A stretch of 64,000 nt of DNA, taken from Streptomonospora sp. PA3. Lineage in GTDB: Bacteria > Actinomycetota > Actinomycetes > Streptosporangiales > Streptosporangiaceae. Location: NCBI RefSeq assembly GCF_009728995.1, contig NZ_VTZW01000019.1, positions 473,983 to 537,982 of the forward strand. Direction: 5' to 3'. Under the pieces are notes generated by a model that worked only from the letters and a program-made list of their open reading frames with translations, searched no databases and was not told the DNA's origin. Of the stretch, positions 51,933-62,111 are shown piece by piece. Made by a program: the position numbers and the translations under genes. The first letter of the stretch is position 1. Every line of letters begins with the position of its first letter.

Positions 51933-52616
51933 TCAGCTGTCGAAGGGGCTGACGACCGTGTCGGACTCCTGCATGGCGGCGAACATGCGCCGCATCGTCT
52001 CGGTGTCGTTGAGGTGGGGGAAGGGCTCGTCCGCGGGGGCCTCGACGCCGAGGAAGTCGCAGAGCGGGCCCCAGCCGTCGGCGGGGGAGAACACCAGGAG
52101 GCGGTCGGCCGGCGCGGCGGCGCGGACCCGTTCGGTGTGGGCCTCGAACATCCGCACCGCCTCGTCCTCGGCCATGGCCGACCCCGGCCGCCACCCCAGA
52201 CCCAGCCGGTCCTCGGCCGCTCCGGTGATCAGCGGCATGAGGTCGGCGAAGCCCCGCATCGGCTCGGGGAGCTGCTGCGGGTCCACCTCGGTGGGGTCGG
52301 GGAAGGCGTTGCTGACGCTGGCATGCCAGCGCTTCGGATCGCGGACGGTGAGGATGATGGGCGCGTCGGGGTAGGTCCGGGAGAGCTCCTCCCAGAAGAC
52401 GGAAGCGGGAAAGTCCACGGCCGCCCGGTAGCCCTCGAAGACCCGGTCCCAGTCGGTCGGCCCATCGGACACGGCGGCCTTCCACCGCTCGATGTGCCCG
52501 GGATTGCGCATCAGCTCGAACATGTGGTAGCAGGGGCCGAACCCGAGCCGCTCCAGTGCGGCCTTGAGCGAACTCGTGCCCGTGCGCGGCAGTCCTGCTC
52601 CGATGACCTTCAGCAC
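51933..52616 (-). CDS. Sulfotransferase-family protein
   Basis: 227 residues from a GTG with GGAAGGAA upstream. The PAPS-binding loop GAGLPRTGTSSLKAALERLG opens the protein. LTVRDPKRWHASVSNAF is the 3'-phosphate-binding region. It fits the Sulfotransf_4-type family that modifies small molecules or acts as an uncharacterised regulator. Convergent with the amidohydrolase. Confidence 0.85.
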   Translation of the reverse strand: MLKVIGAGLPRTGTSSLKAALERLGFGPCYHMFELMRNPGHIERWKAAVSDGPTDWDRVFEGYRAAVDFPASVFWEELSRTYPDAPIILTVRDPKRWHASVSNAFPDPTEVDPQQLPEPMRGFADLMPLITGAAEDRLGLGWRPGSAMAEDEAVRMFEAHTERVRAAAPADRLLVFSPADGWGPLCDFLGVEAPADEPFPHLNDTETMRRMFAAMQESDTVVSPFDS

Positions 52617-52914
52617 TCGCGTTCCTTCCGCTCGTGGGTGTTGATCGCGTCACGCGTGATCAAGGCCAGCCTCCCACCGGTCCCCCGGCCGCTCCGTTCG
52701 GGTCCGCTCGGGGGCGCTGGACGCCCGCATCCGCCCTTGGCGTGCACGGCCGCGGCAGCGCCGAGGACCGGGACGACCCGGGCCCCCGCCCGGCGGGCGG
52801 GCACGGGAGCCTCTGCGGGACACCGCGGTGGAGCGCCGGCGACCCGCTCAGCGGCACCTCTGACCCGCCCGCCGGCGGGAGCCCTGCCATACGCCTGGAC
52901 AACCGGCAATACAC

Positions 52915-52934
52915 ACGTATAGCATCCAATACGT
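52915..52934. promoter_or_regulatory. Palindrome overlapping the tetR start
   Basis: ACGTAT and ATACGT form a 6-bp inverted repeat with an 8-base spacer, covering the first bases of the GTG start at 52933. A further ATACACACGTAT copy overlaps on the left. Position on the gene's own start suggests autoregulation. Confidence 0.45.
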
Positions 52935-53640
52935 GGATCCAGTAAACAAGCATGGTGACCGGCCGCCTGAGGACCTGACCGCTCGGGCGCGCATCAGGGA
53001 CGCCGCGCTCGCGCAGTTCGCCGAACGCGGGTACGCCGCGGCGACGCTCCGGGGCGTCGCCGATGCCGCCGGGGTGTCGATCGGGCTGGTCCAGCACCAT
53101 TTCGGCACCAAGGACGGCCTGCGGCGGGCCTGCGACACCTACGCCACCGACACCCTCGCCAGCCTGGACGGCCTGGGGGTCGCCGGCGGCGAGATCACCG
53201 ACTCCGACTTCCTCGCCCGGATGTTCCGGCACAGTCCGCTGATCCTGCGCTACATCGCCCGCGCCATGGTCGACGGCTCCCCCACGGCCGCGACGTTCTT
53301 CGACAGCGGCGCCGCGACCGCCGAGGTGTTTTTGACCCGTACCTGGCCCGAACGCTTCCCGCCCGGATCCGACCGGGCGCGCGACGCCGCAGCGGTGATG
53401 GCCGCGATGCACCAGGCGACCATCGTGCTGCACGAGCACCTCTCCCGCCGCATGGGCGCCGATGTCCTGGCCGCGGAGAACTCCGCGCGCATCGGCCTGG
53501 CCATGTTCGACGTCTACACCTCCATGGCCGACTTCGCGGCCTCCGACACCGGCGCGGCCATCCGCGACGGGGCTCGCACCTACCAGCGCGGCACCTCCGC
53601 GGCACAGCAGAACGGACCAGGCGATGACCGCGACCATTGA
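52933..53640 (+). CDS. TetR-family regulator of the ABC exporter
   Basis: 235 residues. HTH at about 15-60: [20 protein letters not shown] then [18 protein letters not shown]. There is no ribosome site before the GTG, so the message may be leaderless, or the site is hidden by the operator dyad. Its 3' end overlaps the ATPase gene by 17 bp, making a tetR-ATPase-permease operon typical of drug exporters under self-control. Confidence 0.88.
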   Translation: MDPVNKHGDRPPEDLTARARIRDAALAQFAERGYAAATLRGVADAAGVSIGLVQHHFGTKDGLRRACDTYATDTLASLDGLGVAGGEITDSDFLARMFRHSPLILRYIARAMVDGSPTAATFFDSGAATAEVFLTRTWPERFPPGSDRARDAAAVMAAMHQATIVLHEHLSRRMGADVLAAENSARIGLAMFDVYTSMADFAASDTGAAIRDGARTYQRGTSAAQQNGPGDDRDH

Positions 53641-54547
53641 CATCACCGGGCTCGTGAAGACCTTCGGCAGGACGCGCGCCCTGGACGGGCTGGACATGGC
53701 CGTCCAGCCGGGCGAGGTCCACGGCTTCCTCGGCCCCAACGGGGCGGGCAAGTCCACCACCCTGCGGATCCTGCTGGGCTTCCTCCGCCCGGAGGCCGGC
53801 GCGGCGCGGTTGTTCGGCGAGGACCCCTGGCACCGGGCGGTGGAGCTGCACCGCCGCCTGGCCTACGTCCCCGGCGACGTGACCCTGTGGCCCGGCCTCA
53901 CCGGCGGCGAGGTGATCGACCTGCTGGGGCGCCTGCGCGGCCGAGCCGACCGCCGGCGCCGCGACGAGCTCGTGCAGCGCTTCGACCTCGACCCGCGCAA
54001 GAAGTGCCGCGCCTACTCCACCGGCAACCGGCAGAAGGTGGCGCTCATCGCTGCCCTGGCCGGCGAGGCCGAGCTGCTGCTGCTCGACGAACCGACCTCG
54101 GGACTGGACCCGCTGATGGAGGCGGTCTTTCGCGAGTGCGTCGCCGAGGAGCGCGCCAAGGGCCGCACCGTCCTGCTCTCCAGCCACATCCTCGGCGAGG
54201 TCGAGGCGGTGTGCGACCGGGTGACCATCATCCGCGAGGGCTCGACGGTCGAGGCCGGCACCCTGTCCGAGCTGCGCCACCTCACCCGGTCATCGGTCTC
54301 GGCGGAGCTCGCCGCCGCACCGAGCGGGCTGGAGGGCCTGGACGGCGCGCACGACCTGCGAATCGAGGGCCGCCGCGTGCGGTGCCAGGTCGATACCGGC
54401 CGGATCGGCGAGGTCGTGGCGCACCTCCACGCGCTGGGGCTCCTCGACCTCACCGTGCAGCCGCCCACGCTCGAAGAGCTGTTCCTGCGCCACTACCGCG
54501 CCGAGCCGGCCGGTCAGGGCGGCGGCCGCAACGCGGTGGCCCGGTGA
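53624..54547 (+). CDS. ABC transporter ATPase (drug-exporter type)
   Basis: 307 residues. Walker [14 protein letters not shown], signature [12 protein letters not shown] (in place of LSGGQ, usual in this subgroup), Walker [14 protein letters not shown], switch [11 protein letters not shown]-terminal domain of about 80 residues follows the NBD. The gene overlaps tetR upstream and is coupled by GTGA to the permease. Confidence 0.93.
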   Translation: MTATIDITGLVKTFGRTRALDGLDMAVQPGEVHGFLGPNGAGKSTTLRILLGFLRPEAGAARLFGEDPWHRAVELHRRLAYVPGDVTLWPGLTGGEVIDLLGRLRGRADRRRRDELVQRFDLDPRKKCRAYSTGNRQKVALIAALAGEAELLLLDEPTSGLDPLMEAVFRECVAEERAKGRTVLLSSHILGEVEAVCDRVTIIREGSTVEAGTLSELRHLTRSSVSAELAAAPSGLEGLDGAHDLRIEGRRVRCQVDTGRIGEVVAHLHALGLLDLTVQPPTLEELFLRHYRAEPAGQGGGRNAVAR

Positions 54548-56163
54548 GCCCCGCCGTGCTCGCCCCGCGAGCCGCCACCGCAACCGGGAACCGCCTGGCC
54601 GGAACGGGCACGCTGGCCCGGCTGCTGCTGCGGCGCGACCGGGTCGTGCTCGCCGTGTGGCTGCTGCTGAGCTGGGGGGTCGCCGCCGCCCGGGCCGGCG
54701 GCACCTATGCGTCCCTGTACCCGACCGCGGAGGCCCGCCAGGAGCGCTACGACCAGGTCATGGTCGAGGTCCCGATGTACCTGCTGTTCCAGGGGCCCGC
54801 CTACGGCACCGGCATCGACGCGCTGCTGGTGCAGGAGTCGTTCGGCGCCGCGACCCTCTTCGCGGCGCTCGGCGCGGTGATCTTCGTGGTGCGCCACACC
54901 CGCACCGACGAGCAGGCGGGCCGGCGCGAGCTGGTGGGTTCGGCGGCGGTGGGCCGGCACGCTCCGCTGGCCGCGGCCCTGGGCGTCGTGTTCGCGGCGG
55001 GCGCGCTGCTGGCGGTGCTCACCAGCGCGACGATGATCGCCTCCGCCATGCCCGCCGCCGGGTCGCTGATCTTCGGTCTGGTGGTCGGCAGCGCGGTGTG
55101 GGTTTCGGCCGCGATGGCGGCCGTGGCGGCCCAGGTGACCGCCGACCCGCGCGCTGCCTCGGTCGGCGCGTTCTCGCTGTTCGTCGCGCTGCACTTCGTG
55201 CGCGGAATCTCCGGCCTCGGCGGGCCCGGCCTGACGTGGCTGGGGTGGCTGACCCCCAACGGCTGGCTGCAGCGGACCCAGCCCTTCGCCGGGGACCGCT
55301 GGTGGCCGTTCCTCCTGGTGGCGGCCCTGGTCGTGATCCTGGTGCGGGTCGCGGCCCTCCTGGGCGAGCGCCGCGACCTGGGATCGGGGGTGCCGGCTGC
55401 GCGGCACGGCACCGGCACCGCGCGGCGCGGGCCGGGCGGCCCGTTCGGGCTGGCCTGGCGGCTGCACCGGACGATGGCGCTGGTGTGGGTGGCGGCGACG
55501 GCCGCCGTCTGCCTGCCCACGGCGCTGGCCGGCACGGCGAGCATGGACCAGTACGCCGCGAGCGACCAGCTGGCCGAATGGGCCGCGGCGATGGGCTCCG
55601 GCGACCGTGGCGACGTCCTGTTCGTCTACATCGCCTTTACCACCGTGTTCCCCATCAGCCTCTACGCGATCCAGATCGTGCTGCGGATCCGAGCTGAGGA
55701 GACCGACGGGCACGCCGCCCTGCTGCTGTCCACGCCGGTCGGCCGCTTGCGGTGGGCCGCCGGACACCTCGCGGCGGCCCTTGCCGTGCCGGCGGTGCTG
55801 CTGGTGGTGGTGGGCCTGTGCTTCGGCGCCGGCACGGGCGATGCGGCCGCCATGCTCGCGACCACCGCCCGCCTCATCCCGGCGGTATGGGTTCTGGTGG
55901 GAGTCGCCATGGCCGCCTGCGGCCTGGCGGGCCGCGCCGCTCCCGTCGCGGGCTACGGTGCGCTGGTCGTCGCGCTCACCGTGGAGTTCGGCCAGCACCT
56001 GGGCTGGCCGGACTGGCTGTTCCGGACGTTCTCGCCGTTCGCCCACGTCCTGCCGTTCTTCGGCACGCCCGGTGCCACCACCCTGGCGGCCCTCACCGCG
56101 CTGGCGGCCGGCCTGTGCGCGGCGGGCCTGGCCGGCCTCCACCGCCGCGACCTCCTCGCCTGA
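54544..56163 (+). CDS. ABC transporter permease, two-halves type
   Basis: 539 residues from a GTG overlapping the ATPase stop. Two similar membrane halves of about six segments each, separated by a [11 protein letters not shown]-rich linker near residue 300. The first half contains [20 protein letters not shown] and the second [20 protein letters not shown], the paired EExxGxxxLL-type phrases of TipA/antibiotic-exporter permeases. It functions with the preceding ATPase to export a hydrophobic compound. Confidence 0.9.
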   Translation: MSPAVLAPRAATATGNRLAGTGTLARLLLRRDRVVLAVWLLLSWGVAAARAGGTYASLYPTAEARQERYDQVMVEVPMYLLFQGPAYGTGIDALLVQESFGAATLFAALGAVIFVVRHTRTDEQAGRRELVGSAAVGRHAPLAAALGVVFAAGALLAVLTSATMIASAMPAAGSLIFGLVVGSAVWVSAAMAAVAAQVTADPRAASVGAFSLFVALHFVRGISGLGGPGLTWLGWLTPNGWLQRTQPFAGDRWWPFLLVAALVVILVRVAALLGERRDLGSGVPAARHGTGTARRGPGGPFGLAWRLHRTMALVWVAATAAVCLPTALAGTASMDQYAASDQLAEWAAAMGSGDRGDVLFVYIAFTTVFPISLYAIQIVLRIRAEETDGHAALLLSTPVGRLRWAAGHLAAALAVPAVLLVVVGLCFGAGTGDAAAMLATTARLIPAVWVLVGVAMAACGLAGRAAPVAGYGALVVALTVEFGQHLGWPDWLFRTFSPFAHVLPFFGTPGATTLAALTALAAGLCAAGLAGLHRRDLLA

Positions 56164-56217
56164 AGGACACCCCGGACCGCTCTGCCCCCGCGCCGCCGCT
56201 GAACGCGGGCGCCCCGG

Positions 56218-57474
56218 CTAGCGCAGCGGATCGAAGTGGCGCATCAGTGCGGGGGTGCGGCCGGTGGTCATGGACTCGGCGAGCAGTCGGCCCGTCAGAG
56301 GGCCGAGCACGATGCCCCACATGCCGTGTCCGCCGGCGACGTGCACGCGGGGCGAGGAGGTCCGGCCGATCAGCGGCAGCCCGTCGGGGGTGCAGGGGCG
56401 CGAGCCGACCCACTCCTCCCGGCGGGCGGTGAAGTCCACGCCGGAGAGCATCGGGCGCACCGCGTCGATGATCGTGCGGATGCGCCGCGGGTCCAGCGGG
56501 GCGTCGTCGCGCTGGAACTCCATCATCCCGGTGATGCGGAACCGGTCCCCCAGCGGGTTGCACGCCACTCGCGCACCCGGGAAGTACATTGGGCGAGTCG
56601 GCATCTCCTGCGGCAGGACGCTGAAGCTGTAGCCGCGCCCGGCCTGGACGCGGGTGCGGACTCCGAAGGGGCGGGCCAGGGCTCCCACTCGAACGCCGTT
56701 GGCGAGGACGGCCGCGTCGGCCCGCAACCGCTCTCCGCCGACCGCCACCAGGTCGACGCCGTCGGTTCGGAGATCCTGCACGCGGACCGCGTCGAATCCG
56801 TCGACGATCTCGCCGCCGCGATCGCGGACGGCGCCGGCCAACGCGTGGACGAACTCGGGCGGGTTCAGGAAGCGCTGGCCGTGCACGCGCAGGCCCGCCC
56901 GCACCTCTGCGCTGAGCACCGGTTCCAAGGCGCGCAGCTCCGCACCGGTGGCGAGTTCGTAGGAGACCTCGCCTCCCCCTGCGCGCACCGCGGCGAACTC
57001 GGCGAGGACGTGCTTGCGCTCGGCGCTGGAGGAGCAGGCGACCAGGAACGGGTCGGCGCGCTTGACCGGGGCCCCGACACCGCCGTCGGTGAGCAGGTCG
57101 TAGGCGTCGAGGCTGAGCCGGTTCAGCTCGTTGAAGACGGCCATCGCCCGGCGCCACCTGGCCGGTGTGCAGTTGCGCGCGAAGGCGGCCAGAAAGGCCC
57201 ACAGCTGCCGACCGCCCATCAGGGGCACCGAGACCGGAGACGACCGGTCGAGCAGGGAAGCCGTGCCCGAGCGCAGGATCGCCGGTTCGGGCAGCGGCAG
57301 CGTGAACGCGGGGGCCAGTAGTCCGGCGTTGCCCCACGAGGCCCCGGCCGCCGTCTGGGATCGATCGACGACGGTGACACGCACGCCGCGTTCCTGCAGG
57401 AACCAGGCGGCACACAGGCCGACCATGCCCGCTCCGACGACGGCGACGTGCTCCGGCTCCCGTCCTGTGTTCAC
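56218..57474 (-). CDS. FAD-dependent D-amino-acid dehydrogenase-like oxidase (DadA type)
   Basis: 418 residues from a GTG with GGAGG upstream; an earlier start in the frame has no such site. DAO family: VAVVGAGMVGLCAAWFLQER dinucleotide motif, GASWGNAGLLAPAFTLPLPE, and the C-terminal FAD region HVAGGHGMWGIVLGPLTGRL. Relatives oxidise D-amino acids or N-methylated amino acids. It is 127 bp downstream of the M24 gene and probably acts in the same amino-acid-derivative pathway. Confidence 0.9.
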   Translation of the reverse strand: MNTGREPEHVAVVGAGMVGLCAAWFLQERGVRVTVVDRSQTAAGASWGNAGLLAPAFTLPLPEPAILRSGTASLLDRSSPVSVPLMGGRQLWAFLAAFARNCTPARWRRAMAVFNELNRLSLDAYDLLTDGGVGAPVKRADPFLVACSSSAERKHVLAEFAAVRAGGGEVSYELATGAELRALEPVLSAEVRAGLRVHGQRFLNPPEFVHALAGAVRDRGGEIVDGFDAVRVQDLRTDGVDLVAVGGERLRADAAVLANGVRVGALARPFGVRTRVQAGRGYSFSVLPQEMPTRPMYFPGARVACNPLGDRFRITGMMEFQRDDAPLDPRRIRTIIDAVRPMLSGVDFTARREEWVGSRPCTPDGLPLIGRTSSPRVHVAGGHGMWGIVLGPLTGRLLAESMTTGRTPALMRHFDPLR

Positions 57475-57601
57475 CCCGCCTCCGCTTCCGCGCTGCGCTG
57501 CGGGCACGGCTGCTCCGAGCGGTTCCGCGAGCCGACCGCCCCGGCGCGGACTCCGCTGTGCCGCGCCGCCGCAGCCGGCGTCCGCTGCCCCGCGCCGCGC
57601 G

Positions 57602-58852
57602 TCATCCCACCTCGATGATCTCGGCCGGGCCGTGGGTCAGCACCCGGGCGCCGTGCTCCTCCACCACGAACGTCTGGCTGAGCCCGACGCCCGAGCGGCC
57701 GAAGGACCGGAACGACGCCGGCACGTGGAAGACCATCCCGCGCTGCAGGGGCTCGTGGTTGTCCCGGGTGATGTAGAAGGGGGCGCCGTCCATCCAGTGC
57801 GGCTTGTGCGCCAGCCCGACCGGATAGCCGTAGAGCCGGTGGAACACCACATCCTCGGGCAGCCGGCCCACGGCCCGCGCCGCGTGGTCGGCGACGCGGG
57901 AGCACTCGACTCCGGGTTTGGCCGACTCCAGCACCGCGGCGAGCGCGGTGCGCGCCAACTCGGCCAGGCGCCGGTCGCCGGGGGAGAGCGCGCCCGCCGC
58001 CAGGGTCCGCATGACCGGCGCGTGGTAGCGCCGGTGGGCGCCGGCGAACTCCAGGAACGTCGGACCGGCGCCCAGCCGCCGGTTCACCCAACTGGAGTGC
58101 GGGATGCCCGCACGCTCCCCGGTGGCCACCACCGGTCCCCACGCCGACGGGGAATCGGCGTTGCGGAAGAGGGCCGCGGCGATCGCGGCGGCGACCGAGG
58201 AGTCGGTGGCGCCGGGCTTGCGGGCTTCGGCGGCGGCCGCGTCGGTGCCCGCCCGGGTGGCCAGCGCGGCCGTTTCGATACAGCCGATCTCGGCGTCGGA
58301 GAGCACCAGCCTGACGCGTTCGACGAGGTGGTCCGGGTCGACGACGGCCACCCCGCGGGCGCGCAGGATCTCCACCGCCTGCGGCGGCGTGGAGGCGTGG
58401 CCGGCCTCGATCCCCACGCGCGCCCCCGGCGGCAGCAGCCCTGCGGCGTGGTCGAGGAACATCCCCAGGCTCCGCAGCGCGTCGGCGTAGCCCACGAAGC
58501 GGATGCGCCCGACGCGGGAGCCGGCGAGCGCTCGGCCCACCTCCAGGTCGGGTACGTAAAGGCAGGTGTGGGACCCGGTCACCAGCAGCGGCTGGGGAGC
58601 CGTCTCGGCCGTGTTGTAGCCGCACAGGTACTCGACGCTGGAGGGGCGGAAGACCACCATCGCGTCCAGCGCCGCCTCGGCCATCCGGCGCCGGACCGCC
58701 TCCAGCCGATTCCGGTACTCGGCATCGGAGAAGGGGCGCGGCTCGGCCGCGGTCACCGCCGCGGCGGTCTTCGCGGTGAGCCACGCCGGATCCGCCGCCG
58801 CACCGAGTCCGGCGATATCCGGCCGGGGCACCGATCGCTGCTCGCGGCCCAT
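57602..58852 (-). CDS. M24-family (creatinase/ectoine-hydrolase-like) enzyme
   Basis: 416 residues. N-terminal creatinase domain (RMAEAALDAMVVFRPSSVEYLCGYNT). The pita-bread domain has FLEFAGAHRRYHAPVMRTL, where metal-dependent aminopeptidases carry Asp ligands. Only the later His/Glu-type residues of metal-independent members (creatinase, DoeA) remain. So it likely hydrolyses a C-N bond without metal. The downstream DadA-like oxidase fits a short catabolic route for a compatible-solute or N-methyl amino acid (inference). Confidence 0.85.
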   Translation of the reverse strand: MGREQRSVPRPDIAGLGAAADPAWLTAKTAAAVTAAEPRPFSDAEYRNRLEAVRRRMAEAALDAMVVFRPSSVEYLCGYNTAETAPQPLLVTGSHTCLYVPDLEVGRALAGSRVGRIRFVGYADALRSLGMFLDHAAGLLPPGARVGIEAGHASTPPQAVEILRARGVAVVDPDHLVERVRLVLSDAEIGCIETAALATRAGTDAAAAEARKPGATDSSVAAAIAAALFRNADSPSAWGPVVATGERAGIPHSSWVNRRLGAGPTFLEFAGAHRRYHAPVMRTLAAGALSPGDRRLAELARTALAAVLESAKPGVECSRVADHAARAVGRLPEDVVFHRLYGYPVGLAHKPHWMDGAPFYITRDNHEPLQRGMVFHVPASFRSFGRSGVGLSQTFVVEEHGARVLTHGPAEIIEVG

Positions 58853-59110
58853 GCGACCCTCGTTTCCGTGGCGTGCGCCCACTCCCTTTCCGGCCGGCGG
58901 GTCCGCCCCGTCGCCGGTTCCCCGGCAGTCTAGGGAGCGGTCCCGCCTCCGGTCCATTGGATGCCCGGCGAAGAGACCGCTCGCGGGAGCGCGCCCACCG
59001 CGGGGCGGCTGCGCGTCGGCGCCTGCTTGCCCGCGGCTCCCGCGGGCCGTTGAATGGTCCGGTAGCACCCGCCCCACGCCCGCCCCCACCCCAGCGCGGA
59101 AGGCAGGACC

Positions 59111-59923
59111 GTGCCCGCCGAGAAACCCGAGCCCCGGATCGACACCTCTGTGCCGCACAACGCCCGCATCTGGAACTACTGGCTGGGCGGTACGGACAAC
59201 TACCCCGTCGACCGGGAGATGGGCGAGCGCATCCGCGCGTTCTTCCCCGAGATCGCGGACAACGCTCGGGCCGACCGCGCGTTCCTGGTGCGCACCGCCA
59301 CGTATCTGGCGCGCGACGAGGGCCTGCGGCAGTTCCTCGACATCGGCGCCGGGCTGCCCACTCGCGACAACACCCACGAGGTCGTCCAGGCGGCGGCCCC
59401 CGATGCGCGGGTCGTCTACGTCGACAACGACCCGATGGTCCTCGCGCACGCCCGCACGCTGCTGACCGGCACCGCCGAAGGCGCCACCGAATACGTCGAC
59501 GCCGATCTGCGCGATCCCGAAGCGATCCTGGAGGCGGCGGACGCCAGCCTGGACTTCTCCCGCCCCGTGGCGCTGATGCTGCTGGGCGTCCTCAACTTCG
59601 TCGGCGACGACGCCGAGGTCCGCTCGCTCCTGGACCGGCTGCTGGGCGCGCTTCCGCCGGGAAGCTTCCTCGTGGTCTCCCACCCCACCGACGACCTCGA
59701 CCCCGACCGCGCCCACCAGGTCGCCGCGGCGTGGAACGAGAAGGGCACGCCCAAGCTGACCGTCCGCTCGGCCGCCGGCATCGAGGCGCTGTTCGACGGC
59801 TTGGAGCTGCTGGAGCCGGGCGTGGTCTCCTGCTCGCTGTGGCGCCCGGAGCAGACCGGGGCTGGCGCGGCCGTCCCGGTCGCCGAGTACGGCGGCGTCG
59901 CCCGCAAGCCCGGCGCTCGCTGA
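59111..59923 (+). CDS. SAM-dependent methyltransferase, DUF574 type
   Basis: 270 residues from a GTG with GGAAGGCAGGACC. Hallmark N-terminus DTSVPHNARIWNYWLGGTDN, then QFLDIGAGLPTRDNTHEVVQ and VVYVDNDPMVLAHAR. This family is expanded almost only in actinomycetes. Substrates are unknown; some copies sit in whi/conservon-like developmental contexts. No partner gene here. Confidence 0.93.
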   Translation: MPAEKPEPRIDTSVPHNARIWNYWLGGTDNYPVDREMGERIRAFFPEIADNARADRAFLVRTATYLARDEGLRQFLDIGAGLPTRDNTHEVVQAAAPDARVVYVDNDPMVLAHARTLLTGTAEGATEYVDADLRDPEAILEAADASLDFSRPVALMLLGVLNFVGDDAEVRSLLDRLLGALPPGSFLVVSHPTDDLDPDRAHQVAAAWNEKGTPKLTVRSAAGIEALFDGLELLEPGVVSCSLWRPEQTGAGAAVPVAEYGGVARKPGAR

Positions 59924-60283
59924 TCCGCCGTCACGGGGCGGAAGACCGGTGCACGGCCGCGTTCCGTGCTCCCGGGTGTCTGGTCGACCGGTTTCCCGAC
60001 GTTCGTCCTGTACGTCGTAGATTCGCCCAAATTCGGCCCGCCGTTCCTCCTCCGGCGCTGCCGGCGCGGATTCGCGGGCCGCACCCGAATCGCGAGGCCC
60101 GGCCGGGATGGCGCCTCCGCGACCGGTTGCTCGCAGATGGGCGCTGACCGGCGCGAACGTACGCCGCCCGGGCGGCGGGGCCGCTCGGCCCCCAGGCGGT
60201 CGCAGCGGCCGCAGATCCATCCGATACCTTGCCGAAATGGCTCGGACGGGGGGATCTACGGAAATGTCTGCCGGGAGTGATAT
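59924..60283. other. 360-bp intergenic region
   Basis: Between the DUF574 gene and the formyltransferase gene. Frames crossing it are arginine-rich and lack ribosome sites. It should contain the promoter of the next gene; no dyad of note was found. Confidence 0.5.
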
Positions 60284-61201
60284 ATGCGTGTTGCCATTAT
60301 CGGGCAGGCGGCCTTCGGAGAGGCAGTGCTCCGGCGGCTGCAGGACGATGGCGTGACCGTTGCCGGTGTCGCGGCACCGGAGCCGGCCGACAGCGGGCGG
60401 GAGGACCCGCTCTGGGCGGCCAGTGGCGCCCACGGCATCCCGCGGGTGCCCACAGCCGACCTGAAGGAAACCGCCGGCCTCATCAAGTGGAAGGAGTTCG
60501 AGGCGGATTTCTGCCTGATGGCGTTCGTCACCGAGTTCCTGCCGGACACGGTGTTCACCCTCCCCAAGTACGGAACCGCGCAGTACCACCCCAGCCTGCT
60601 GCCGCACCACCGCGGCAAGTCGGCGATCAACTGGGCGATCATCAACGGGGAGCAGGAGACCGGCCTGAGCGTCTTCTGGCCGGACGAGGGGATCGACACC
60701 GGCCCGATCCTGCTGCAGAAGCGGTGCCCGATCGGCCCCGACGACACCGTGGGCAGCCTCTACTTCAACAGCCTCTTCCCCCTGGGGGTGGACGCGATGT
60801 CGGAGGCGGTGGCCCTGGTGGCGGCCGGAGACGCGCCGCGCATCGAGCAGGAGCACGCCGCGGCGACCTTCGAGCCCGGGTGCCGCGACCGGCACGTCGA
60901 GATCCACTGGCACCGCCCCGCGCAGACCGTCTACGACCTGGTCCGGGGCAGCGACCCCCGGCCCGGAGCATGGACCCTCTTCGAGGAGGAGAAGCTGCGG
61001 TTCTTCGACTGCCGCCTCACCGGGGAGCTGCGCCCCGGGATGCCCGGGCAGGTGCTCGACGCCGACGGCGAGGGTATCTCGATCCGGCTCAACGGCGGCG
61101 TGCTGCGCGTCGGCCGGGTGCAGCACGGCGGTGCGGGCAAGGTCCCCGCCGCGGAGTGGGCCGCCGCCGCGGGTCTCACCAGCGGGTTCCGCTTCCGGTA
61201 A
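60284..61201 (+). CDS. Stand-alone 10-formyl-THF hydrolase-like formyltransferase
   Basis: 305 residues with GGGAGTGATAT before the ATG. The formyl-transfer core YHPSLLPHHRGKSAINWAII contains the SLLPxxRG motif, followed by LSVFWPDEGIDTGPILLQKR with the catalytic Asp. This text closely parallels the N-terminal hydrolase domain of animal 10-formyltetrahydrofolate dehydrogenase rather than housekeeping Fmt. A C-terminal Fmt-like domain follows. Probably transfers or releases formyl from 10-formyl-THF in secondary or one-carbon metabolism. Confidence 0.85.
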   Translation: MRVAIIGQAAFGEAVLRRLQDDGVTVAGVAAPEPADSGREDPLWAASGAHGIPRVPTADLKETAGLIKWKEFEADFCLMAFVTEFLPDTVFTLPKYGTAQYHPSLLPHHRGKSAINWAIINGEQETGLSVFWPDEGIDTGPILLQKRCPIGPDDTVGSLYFNSLFPLGVDAMSEAVALVAAGDAPRIEQEHAAATFEPGCRDRHVEIHWHRPAQTVYDLVRGSDPRPGAWTLFEEEKLRFFDCRLTGELRPGMPGQVLDADGEGISIRLNGGVLRVGRVQHGGAGKVPAAEWAAAAGLTSGFRFR

Positions 61202-61312
61202 GCACGCTCACCGCCCCCGGGCCCGCCGCGGCCTGCGGGTGAGCGCGGGAGACTCCCTCCGGGCTCGGCAGGGCCCGGTGGCCCGGGCGGATCCGGTGGC
61301 GGCCCCGACGAC

Positions 61313-61345
61313 GACTGCCCCCGCCGGGACCCGGCGGGGGCAGTC
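61313..61345 (-). terminator. Hairpin terminator of cspA, 16-bp stem
   Basis: GACTGCCCCCGCCGGG (61313-61328) pairs with 61330-61345; the innermost pairs open to form the loop. It lies 50 bp past the cspA stop and could also terminate the convergent formyltransferase transcript. No T-run. Confidence 0.75.
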
Positions 61346-61394
61346 TCAGTGCGAAGTGGCGCGGCGCACCCGGGGGCCGGGGGCCGCGCCGCCG

Positions 61395-61598
61395 CTACAC
61401 GGCGCGGACGCGCTCGGCCTGCGGGCCCTTGGGGCCCTGCGTGACGTCGAACTCGACGCGCTGGTTCTCATCGAGGTTGCGGAAGCCCGTGCCGTCGATG
61501 TTGCTGTAGTGCACGAAGACGTCCGGGCCGCCCTCGTCCTGGCTGATGAAGCCGAAGCCTTTTTCGCCGTTGAACCACTTGACGGTTCCCTGAGCCAT
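61395..61598 (-). CDS. cspA: Cold-shock protein CspA family
   Basis: 67 residues with AGGAGGCAGAC before the ATG. RNA-binding motifs KGFGFIS (RNP1) and VFVHYSNI (RNP2) in the five-stranded OB fold. RNA chaperone and translation helper. The long AT-rich leader region upstream (to about 61790) may carry the thermal control typical of csp messages. Confidence 0.95.
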   Translation of the reverse strand: MAQGTVKWFNGEKGFGFISQDEGGPDVFVHYSNIDGTGFRNLDENQRVEFDVTQGPKGPQAERVRAV

Positions 61599-62111
61599 GT
61601 CTGCCTCCTGGCAGGTCGACGGGTTCGGATCCGTGGTCCGGATCCGCGATCGCTTTGGAGCGCCCGCCCACCATCCCTGGCTGCAGGATCACTCGCGTTG
61701 AAGACTGCGAGCGCAATACACGAAGTCAAATTCATACAGAAAAACGCACGATCGCTCAGTAGAACAACCTACAGCATGGAGTATTCCCGGCGCGCGGTTT
61801 CCGGCCGGCGGAGTGTCCGGCGGCGGCGCTTCCGCCGCCCCGGCGGCCGGCCGCGGTTCCCCGTCGGTGTCCGCGCGCGGGCTCGTGCCGCAAGCACCGG
61901 GCACGGCGTGCGGGCCGAGCGGCAGCGCGGGCGGGCCGGCGCCTCACCACCCGCACGCACCGAGCGCGACCTGGGGGAACGGCCCGCCCGGCGGGGGGCG
62001 CCCGATCCGTTCTCGGCCCCTCTGGAGGCGGTCGCGGGCGGTTGTCACCGCGGCCCCGGGGTAGCGGGACCGTGCACCGAACGAAGGTCCATGCGGAGGG
62101 AGGCATCTGTG
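61599..62111. other. 513-bp divergent region upstream of cspA
   Basis: The part 61690-61790 is the most AT-rich stretch in the window and holds the cspA promoter (minus strand TTGACT near 61727). 61800-62090 is extremely GC-rich without a convincing frame. No gene is supported. Confidence 0.5.

Noticed and set aside
57602-61126. A 1174-codon minus-strand frame joining the M24 gene to the formyltransferase region
   Set aside because: Only the M24 part (to 58852) has protein-like text and a start. The rest is antisense of the DUF574 and formyltransferase genes, which have strong motifs.
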